12,166 nucleotides of DNA from an uncultured Mucispirillum sp. (GTDB lineage Bacteria > Chrysiogenota > Deferribacteres > Deferribacterales > Mucispirillaceae): assembly GCA_937890655.1 (NCBI GenBank), contig CALADT010000281.1, forward strand, positions 1 through 12,166, read 5' to 3'. Both the position numbers and the translations under genes were made by a program. How positions within the stretch are numbered: the stretch's first letter is position 1; each line of letters starts with the position of its first letter. Of the stretch, positions 6,532 through 12,166 are shown piece after piece. Below the pieces are notes generated by a model. That model did no database searches. It saw nothing but the letters and a program-made list of their open reading frames with translations, and was not told the origin of the DNA.

Positions 6532-8420
6532 AAAACACAAGAAATACTCCTTTTTTAGATTCTTTAAACCTGCCTAATGATATAAAAGGTTTATCTTATA
6601 AAGAATTAGAGAAAGTTGCAGAAGAAACAAGAGAGTTAATTATTGATGTAACATCAAAAAACGGTGGACATATAGCTCCTAGTCTTGGTGTGGTAGAGCT
6701 TACTATTGCTTTATTAAAAGTATTTGATTTACCACAAGATAAAATTATTTGGGATGTTAGTCATCAATCATATGCTTATAAAATCTTAACAGATAGGTTA
6801 TCATCATTTCATACTTTAAGGCAGTATGGTGGTATAAGTGGGTTTTCCCGTCCTGAGGAAAGCATATACGATACATGTATTGCAGGCCATGCAAGCACTT
6901 CTATTTCTTCTGCCATAGGTGTAACCCTTGCTAATAGTTTATTAAATAAAGAGGGTAAAGCTGTTGCAGTAATTGGCGACGGTGCTTTAACAGGTGGTGT
7001 TGCTTTAGAGTCATTAAACAATGTTGGTATGTTTAAAAAGAATTTGATTATTGTTTTAAACGATAATGAAATGTCTATTAGTAAAAATGTTGGTGGTTTT
7101 TCTGCTTACTTATCAAAATCATTAACAGGTGCTATGGCTACAAAAATCCGTTATGATATAAAAGATGCAGCTGGGGAAAAATTTTTAGGTGATGCTATAT
7201 TAAAAATAGCCAAAAAAATGGAAAAATTAATGATAAATGCTGTTTCTCCTGGCTCATTTTTTGAAAATTTAGGTATAAGATATATAGGCCCAATTAACGG
7301 CCATAATATAAAAGAAATAGAAATAGCATTATCAAATGCTAAACTACAAAAACGCCCTGTTTTAGTCCATATTGTTACTAAAAAAGGTAAAGGTTATGAG
7401 TTTGCAGAAAATCAGCCGGATAAATTCCATGGAGTAGCTGCTTTTAATAAAGAAACAGGTAAAGCACTTTCAAAAAGTTCATCACTTTCTTGGACTAATG
7501 TTTTTGCTAATAAAATATTATCAATGGCAGAAAAACATAGTAATATTGTTACTGTAACTGCTGCTATGAAAGACGGAACAGGGTTAAATGAATTTGCAGA
7601 AAAATTTCCTGATAGGTTTTATGATGTGGGTATTGCAGAACAGTATGCTGTTGCTTTTTCTTCAGGGCTTGCCTTATCTGGTGTAAAACCATATTGCGTT
7701 ATATATTCTACATTTTTACAACGAGCATATGACCAGATTATTCATGATGTTGCCATTGGTAACCTTCCTGTTACATTCTGCATAGATAGAGGTGGTTTTG
7801 TTGGTGCAGATGGTTCAACTCATCATGGAATATATGATATAGCGTATTTAAGAACTATCCCTAATTTAGTAATGATGTTACCAAAGGATAAGTATGAATT
7901 AGAAAAAATGATGGAGTTAAGTTATAATCTTAATAAACCTGTGGCTATTCGTTATGCTAGGGGTAACGTTTATGAAAATAAATCACTTCCTAAAAACCCT
8001 GTAAAATTAGGTAAAGTAGAAATTATAAATAATAGTGGTAAAATAGTTATTATATCCATAGGCCATATATTTGAAGAAGTTTATAATGTTTACACTTCAT
8101 TTTTAAAAGATAATGTTGAGATAACACTAATTAATTTAAGATTTATTAAACCACTTGATGAAAAATATTTACTTTCCTTTTTAGAAAATAAATTATTAAT
8201 TATTACTGTGGAAGAAGGTGCCATTATGGGTGGTGCAGGAGAAATGATTAATTCCATATTAAATAAACATAACATAAATATACCATGTAAAAACATAGGT
8301 ATAGAAGATAAATTTTATGAACATGGAAATGTTTCTGATTTAAGAAAAGATGCAGGGATAGATAGTTCATCAATTTATAAAAAAATAAAAAAATATATTA
8401 AAACCATAAATATTAATTAA
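6528..8420 (+). CDS. dxs: 1-deoxy-D-xylulose-5-phosphate synthase, probable AUA start
   Basis: Thiamine-diphosphate enzyme that joins pyruvate and glyceraldehyde 3-phosphate to give DXP, the entry step of the MEP isoprenoid pathway. From ATA 6528 the product is 630 residues, the normal Dxs length. Landmarks are LDSLN (10-14), GGHIAPSLG with His48 (E. coli His49), GDG (150-152) and LNDNEMS with Asn180 for ThDP, GIAEQYA with the catalytic Glu371 (E. coli Glu370), and the C-terminal transketolase-like EEGAIMGGAGE. Starting at GTG 6690, the first canonical codon, would remove 54 residues including His48, although the reading frame upstream matches the family. The ATA start has a good Shine-Dalgarno and overlaps the ispA stop. 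Dxs is usually a flux-controlling enzyme, so a weak start coupled to ispA might limit expression (inference). tlyA follows after 8 nt. Confidence 0.9.
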   Translation: MENTRNTPFLDSLNLPNDIKGLSYKELEKVAEETRELIIDVTSKNGGHIAPSLGVVELTIALLKVFDLPQDKIIWDVSHQSYAYKILTDRLSSFHTLRQYGGISGFSRPEESIYDTCIAGHASTSISSAIGVTLANSLLNKEGKAVAVIGDGALTGGVALESLNNVGMFKKNLIIVLNDNEMSISKNVGGFSAYLSKSLTGAMATKIRYDIKDAAGEKFLGDAILKIAKKMEKLMINAVSPGSFFENLGIRYIGPINGHNIKEIEIALSNAKLQKRPVLVHIVTKKGKGYEFAENQPDKFHGVAAFNKETGKALSKSSSLSWTNVFANKILSMAEKHSNIVTVTAAMKDGTGLNEFAEKFPDRFYDVGIAEQYAVAFSSGLALSGVKPYCVIYSTFLQRAYDQIIHDVAIGNLPVTFCIDRGGFVGADGSTHHGIYDIAYLRTIPNLVMMLPKDKYELEKMMELSYNLNKPVAIRYARGNVYENKSLPKNPVKLGKVEIINNSGKIVIISIGHIFEEVYNVYTSFLKDNVEITLINLRFIKPLDEKYLLSFLENKLLIITVEEGAIMGGAGEMINSILNKHNINIPCKNIGIEDKFYEHGNVSDLRKDAGIDSSSIYKKIKKYIKTININ

Positions 8421-8428
8421 GGTAATAT

Positions 8429-9214
8429 ATGAAAAAAAAGCGTATGGATGAAATGCTTTTTAAAAACGGGCTGGCTACAAGTATTGATGAAGCAAGACGT
8501 TTTATTATGGCAGGCATAGCCATAGCTAATGATAAAAGAATAGATAAAGCCGGAGAGTTAGTGCCTATAACATCAATTATACGTTTAAAAGATAGGTTAC
8601 CTTATGTTAGCCGTGGTGGGTTAAAACTAAAACATGCTGTGGATATTTTTAATCTTGATTTAAAAAATAAGCTGGTTTTAGATATTGGTTCATCTACCGG
8701 TGGGTTTACTGATGTCTGCTTACAAGAAGGGGCATTAAAAGTTATAGCAGTAGATTCTGGCACAGCACAGTTACATAATAAATTATTAAAAGACAGCCGT
8801 GTGCAATCATTTGAAAATACTAACTTTAAATATTTTAATTATAACAACCAAAACCTTCTATGTGATTATATTGTAACAGATGTATCATTTATTTCTCTTT
8901 GTAGTATTATTCCTAACGCTGTTAATTTTTCAAAAGAAAGCACTATATTTATACCTTTAATAAAACCACAGTTTGAAGCAGAAAAATATGAAGTGGAGCA
9001 GGGTGGTATTGTTCATAATAAAGAAATACATGAAAAAATTATAAAAAAAGTGGTTGATTTTGCAGAAGATTATTGTTTTGATTTTATTAATCTTGTAAAA
9101 TCTCCCATTACAGGTGCTAAAGGTAATATAGAATATTTAGCATATTTTATTTATAAGGGTGAAAGCAATATAAATAAAAATAAAATAATAGAAAAGGTAG
9201 TGTATAACTTGTGA
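8429..9214 (+). CDS. tlyA: TlyA-family rRNA 2'-O-methyltransferase (S4 + FtsJ-like domains)
   Basis: TlyA proteins 2'-O-methylate cytidines in 16S and/or 23S rRNA, affecting capreomycin sensitivity in mycobacteria; some were once called hemolysins. The 261-residue product begins with an S4 RNA-binding domain (RMDEMLFKNGLATSIDEARR, about 5-60). A linker YVSRGGLKL follows, then a SAM-dependent methyltransferase with motif I DIGSSTGGFTDVC (85-97). The catalytic K-D-K-E set is complete at Lys66, Asp151 (DVSFIS), Lys179 (LIKPQFE) and Glu235 (GNIEYL), with spacing equal to that of the M. tuberculosis enzyme (69, 154, 182, 238). AAGG (8419-8422), overlapping the dxs stop, serves as ribosome site. 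The gene ends in TGA, which overlaps the nadK GTG. Confidence 0.94.
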   Translation: MKKKRMDEMLFKNGLATSIDEARRFIMAGIAIANDKRIDKAGELVPITSIIRLKDRLPYVSRGGLKLKHAVDIFNLDLKNKLVLDIGSSTGGFTDVCLQEGALKVIAVDSGTAQLHNKLLKDSRVQSFENTNFKYFNYNNQNLLCDYIVTDVSFISLCSIIPNAVNFSKESTIFIPLIKPQFEAEKYEVEQGGIVHNKEIHEKIIKKVVDFAEDYCFDFINLVKSPITGAKGNIEYLAYFIYKGESNINKNKIIEKVVYNL

Positions 9215-10068
9215 AAGCAGCATTAATAGTAAAACCAAAAGGTGAAGTTAAAGATAAAGTTATTACGGCACTTGCTATACTAGAGCAATATGGAATAGAG
9301 CCGTTACTTGAAAAAGAAACTGTGGAACGTCTTGTATTAAATAGAGAAAGTTATAGTATAAGCCAAATGCGTTCTTTGGCAGATGTTGTTATTGTATTAG
9401 GTGGGGATGGCACACTTCTTTATACTGCTAGAATATTTAGGTTTTTAAATGTGGCTGTAATTGGTTTTAATTTAGGCAGGCTTGGTTTTATTATAGAGCA
9501 TAATTTTGAAAACTTTGAAAAAGTAATAAAATCATATATTAATAATAATTTAGCTATAAAAAGAAGAATGAAAATTTCAGGTGTTATCCTTGAAAATAAC
9601 GAAAAAGTATTTGAAGAAGAAGCACTAAATGAAATAGTAATTAATAAAGGTGCTCCTTCAAGAATGATAGAATTAAGTATATATATAGATAATAATTTTG
9701 TAACCCGTTACAGATCAGACGGAGCAATAATTTCTACTCCAACAGGTTCAACAGGTTATACAATTTCAGCAGGCGGCCCAATAGTGCATCCTGATTTAGA
9801 TACCATTATTTTATCTCCTATTTGCCCTCATGCTTTAAATATTTCTCCCATTGTGTTATCTAAAGCTAGTGTTATAGATATCCATGTGGAATCTAGCAAT
9901 GTGGAATGTTATGCAACTTATGACGGCCAAATTGTCCGTCCTTTTAATAATAAAAGTATACTGCGTATAAAAAAATCAAGTAGTGATTTAAATCTTGCTG
10001 TATCATCTGAAAGAAATTATTATAGTGTATTAAGAGATAAGTTAGGCTGGGGAGGAATGCCATGTTAA
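9211..10068 (+). CDS. nadK: NAD kinase
   Basis: Phosphorylates NAD at the 2' position to give NADP, using ATP (or polyphosphate in some bacteria). The 285-residue product has the family's GGDGTLL (64-70, catalytic Asp66), NLGRLGF (87-93), the ALNEIV block (Asn140-Glu141), DGAIISTPTGSTGYTISAGG (170-189) and the C-terminal SPICPHALN region. Translation starts at GTG 9211, overlapping the tlyA stop by 4 nt (GTGA). The nearest ribosome site, AAGG (9194-9197), is 13 nt away, so coupling to tlyA is likely. The last 7 nt overlap recN. Confidence 0.95.
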   Translation: MKAALIVKPKGEVKDKVITALAILEQYGIEPLLEKETVERLVLNRESYSISQMRSLADVVIVLGGDGTLLYTARIFRFLNVAVIGFNLGRLGFIIEHNFENFEKVIKSYINNNLAIKRRMKISGVILENNEKVFEEEALNEIVINKGAPSRMIELSIYIDNNFVTRYRSDGAIISTPTGSTGYTISAGGPIVHPDLDTIILSPICPHALNISPIVLSKASVIDIHVESSNVECYATYDGQIVRPFNNKSILRIKKSSSDLNLAVSSERNYYSVLRDKLGWGGMPC

Positions 10069-11717
10069 CATATCTTGCTGTAAAAAATATTGCAGTTATA
10101 GAAAAAGTTAGTTTAGAGTTTGAAAAAGGTTTGAATGTTATAACTGGAGAAACAGGTGCTGGTAAATCTGTTTTAGTGGGTGCACTTAAATATTTAACAG
10201 GGGATAGAACTGGTAAAGTGAGCCCTAGAAATAGTAATGAAAAATATTCGGCAGAGGGTATTTTTACTGATGAATTAAATATTGATAAAGAGTTATTAGA
10301 ACAGTATGAAATAGAAGATGAGCTAATTATTTTTAGGGAAACAGATGAAAATAGTAAAAATAAAGCATTTGTAAACGGTAGAGCAGTCCCTGTTAATAAA
10401 TTAAGAGATATTTCAGAATCATTAATTGATATTCATGGTCAGCATGAAAACCAATTTTTATTTAACCCTGCAAAACATTTATCATTTATAGATTTTTTTG
10501 TGCAGGAAAATTTAAAGACAGATTTTTCAAAAGCGTATAAAGAATATAGAGAAAAATTTGAACAGTTGGAAAATTTATTAAAAAATAAAGAAGATTTTAT
10601 AAAAATGCAAGAAATGTATAAAATGCAGTTTAATGAAATAGCATCTTATAATATAGATTTAGAAAAAGATAACCAGCTAGAAGAAAAAATCAAATTTTTA
10701 TCAAGTATAGAAAAGGTGAAAGAAGCTGTTACTTTATCTATGGATGCTTTAAGCGATGGTGAAATATCTGCTACATTATTAATAGAAAAATCTATTAAAG
10801 CTGTAAATAATATTAGTAATATATCAAGCGATGCTTTAAAAGCAGAGGAATATCTAAATACAGCCCTTACAAATATTACAGAAGCAACAGCATATATTAC
10901 AGGGCTTTTAAGTGAAGATGACCAAGAAAATTTAAATGATGATTTAAATAATTTAATAGATAGAAAATATAAACTTCAAGATTTAGCTAAAAGATACGGT
11001 GGCAGCCTTGAAAGTGTAGTGGACTATTATAAAAAACTAGAAAGCGAATTATCTAATTTAGATTCTGGAGATAATATAACAGCACAGCTGGAACAGGAAG
11101 TAGCAAATCTTTTAAAAATAGCAGAAGAAAAAGCGAAAATATTAAATGATGCAAGAAAGCAGCAGGGTATAGAGTTAAGTAAAAAGGTGGAATCTATACT
11201 TGAAGAATTAGAATTAAAATCTGCAAAATTTGAAATAGTTTTCCAAAATAATAATACTCTTGATTATTCAGCAGGAATTAGTGCAGAGTTTTTTATTTCC
11301 ACAAATGCAGGTTTTAAAACAGCACCTCTTGCAACTGTTGCTTCTGGTGGGGAAGTTTCCCGTGTTATGCTTGCTTTAAAAGAAGTATTTGCAGATTTTG
11401 ATAATATAGGCACTATGCTTTTTGATGAAATAGATACAGGTATAAGTGGTAAAGCTGCAAGTGCTGTTGCTAAAAAATTAAAACAGTTAAGTAAAAGAAA
11501 ACAGATAATAGTAATTACACATTTACCAGTTGTAGCAGCTATGGGGGACAGCCATTTCCATATATCAAAATCAGATAAAGATGGTATTTCTGCTACAAAT
11601 ATATTAAAACTTGACAAAGAATCCAAAATAAATATAATAGCCACAATGATTTCTGGCGAAATTACAGATACAGCTATTCAGCAGGCAGAAGATATGGTTA
11701 ATCGGGGGAACATTTAG
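10062..11717 (+). CDS. recN: DNA repair protein RecN (SMC-like ATPase)
   Basis: Acts on double-strand breaks with RecA, tethering DNA in an ATP-dependent way. The 551-residue product is full length for RecN. An N-terminal ATPase half has Walker A GETGAGKS (29-36) and GQHENQFLF (126-134). A helical coiled-coil and short-arm region (about 150-380) follows. The C-terminal half carries the ABC signature ASGGEVSR (427-434), Walker B MLFDEIDTG (452-460) and a switch histidine in THLPVV (His487). ATG 10062 follows a strong GGAGG (10051-10055) at 6-nt spacing and overlaps nadK by 7 nt. No LexA-type box is visible just upstream, where the DNA is nadK coding sequence, so any SOS control would have to act elsewhere (inference). 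Confidence 0.96.
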   Translation: MLTYLAVKNIAVIEKVSLEFEKGLNVITGETGAGKSVLVGALKYLTGDRTGKVSPRNSNEKYSAEGIFTDELNIDKELLEQYEIEDELIIFRETDENSKNKAFVNGRAVPVNKLRDISESLIDIHGQHENQFLFNPAKHLSFIDFFVQENLKTDFSKAYKEYREKFEQLENLLKNKEDFIKMQEMYKMQFNEIASYNIDLEKDNQLEEKIKFLSSIEKVKEAVTLSMDALSDGEISATLLIEKSIKAVNNISNISSDALKAEEYLNTALTNITEATAYITGLLSEDDQENLNDDLNNLIDRKYKLQDLAKRYGGSLESVVDYYKKLESELSNLDSGDNITAQLEQEVANLLKIAEEKAKILNDARKQQGIELSKKVESILEELELKSAKFEIVFQNNNTLDYSAGISAEFFISTNAGFKTAPLATVASGGEVSRVMLALKEVFADFDNIGTMLFDEIDTGISGKAASAVAKKLKQLSKRKQIIVITHLPVVAAMGDSHFHISKSDKDGISATNILKLDKESKINIIATMISGEITDTAIQQAEDMVNRGNI

Positions 11718-12166
11718 TGGAAATTCTTAAAAACTTTTATCATGATATTTTGGCTATTGGTGCTGCAATACTTGTTTTTATAGTAGATGTTATACATAAA
11801 TTAGGTTATGTAGGTATTATTTTATTTATGGCCCTTGAAAGCTCTTTTGTTCCTTTTCCAAGTGAAATAGTTGTGGCACCTGCTGGTTATTTAGCATATT
11901 TAGGTAAAATGAATATTGTTCTTGTTATTATTTCAGGTATTATAGGTTCAATTTTAGGTTCATTAGTAAACTATTGGATAGCTAACCGTTTTGGTAGAGA
12001 TTTTTTATTAAAGTATGCAAAATATTTTTTTATAAACAAAGAAAAGTTTGATAAGTTTGATAAATTCTTTAATACCCATGGGGAAATAACTACATTTGTA
12101 GGAAGGCTTATACCTGTTGTAAGGCAGTATATATCTTTTCCTGCAGGCCTTGTGCGTATGGATTTA
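11717..12166 (+). CDS. DedA-family membrane protein, N-terminal part
   Basis: Reading from GTG 11717, which shares one base with the recN TAG, gives 150 residues open to the right edge. A GGGGG-rich stretch (11704-11708) serves as ribosome site about 8 nt upstream. The protein has several hydrophobic segments (about 11-27, 30-45 and 65-85) and DedA/SNARE-associated-family signs. These are ESSFVPFPSE (41-50, Glu41 and Glu50), the Gly-rich GIIGSILGS and FVGRLIPVVRQ with Arg130, Pro133 and Arg136, followed by FPAG. DedA proteins are inner-membrane proteins linked to lipid carrier (undecaprenyl phosphate or phospholipid) flipping and membrane homeostasis. The C-terminus is outside the window, so its subgroup cannot be judged. 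Confidence 0.9.
   Translation, partial: MEILKNFYHDILAIGAAILVFIVDVIHKLGYVGIILFMALESSFVPFPSEIVVAPAGYLAYLGKMNIVLVIISGIIGSILGSLVNYWIANRFGRDFLLKYAKYFFINKEKFDKFDKFFNTHGEITTFVGRLIPVVRQYISFPAGLVRMDL

Noticed and set aside
6522..6535. ispA-dxs fusion by programmed frameshift
   Set aside because: The dxs frame has a TAA at 6522-6524 and ispA stops at 6529-6531, leaving only a few bases for slippage with no slippery run; both proteins end or begin naturally at this point.
6690..8420. dxs starting at GTG 6690 (576 residues)
   Set aside because: The same frame upstream encodes the conserved Dxs N-terminus, including the essential His48 region, and 6690 has no proper ribosome site. The ATA at 6528 explains the data better.
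11264..11644. 126-codon open frame on the minus strand inside recN
   Set aside because: It lies wholly opposite the conserved ATPase signature and Walker B of recN, has no ribosome site and encodes no recognisable domain; it is a shadow frame.
1..12166. Defence island, CRISPR array, insertion sequence or prophage
   Set aside because: No repeats with spacers, transposase, integrase, terminal inverted repeats or phage genes are seen; the recognised genes are core housekeeping functions with uniform composition.

Overview
The window is an AT-rich bacterial chromosome segment (very AT-rich spacers, strongly A/T-biased codons). It has the tail of an rRNA operon at the left edge, followed by genes that all read on the + strand. 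The standard genetic code fits: TGA ends tlyA and no gene needs TGA read as an amino acid. A secreted beta-barrel protein with a C-terminal aromatic residue points to a Gram-negative, two-membrane cell. The MEP isoprenoid enzymes, PilZ and STAS signalling proteins and low GC would suit an AT-rich Deferribacterota member (Mucispirillum-like) or another deep-branching Gram-negative lineage. That assignment is inference from composition and gene order, not a sequence match.

Layout. Positions 1-30 are the 3' end of a 5S rRNA, followed by a strong intrinsic terminator (45-82). Positions 83-669 are a 587-bp AT-rich spacer with no convincing gene. A monocistronic small outer-membrane beta-barrel gene (670-1218) comes next, ending in a long hairpin. 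After another AT-rich spacer (1219-1519) a compact gene train starts at 1520 and runs off the right edge: pyrF, pyrE, a PilZ-domain gene, a STAS-domain gene, rlmN, a PrxQ/Bcp peroxiredoxin, xseB, ispA, dxs, tlyA, nadK, recN and a partial dedA-family gene. Gaps are 25 nt or less, and six junctions overlap by 1-8 nt, so this is probably one long, translationally coupled housekeeping operon.

Functions in the train. pyrF and pyrE are the last two enzymes of UMP synthesis. The PilZ and STAS genes are signalling adaptors (c-di-GMP receptor, anti-sigma-antagonist fold). rlmN and tlyA modify rRNA. The peroxiredoxin removes peroxides. xseB (exonuclease VII small subunit) and recN serve DNA repair. ispA and dxs make prenyl diphosphates and feed the MEP pathway. 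nadK makes NADP, which the MEP pathway also consumes. The dedA-family gene encodes a membrane protein.

The most notable observation is that dxs has no ATG, GTG or TTG start able to include its conserved N-terminus. The only arrangement that keeps the family N-terminus and a well-placed Shine-Dalgarno starts at an ATA codon (6528) overlapping the ispA TAG stop. I see no mobile element, CRISPR array, tRNA or novel defence system; apart from this start codon and a few minor points, the region is ordinary core genome.
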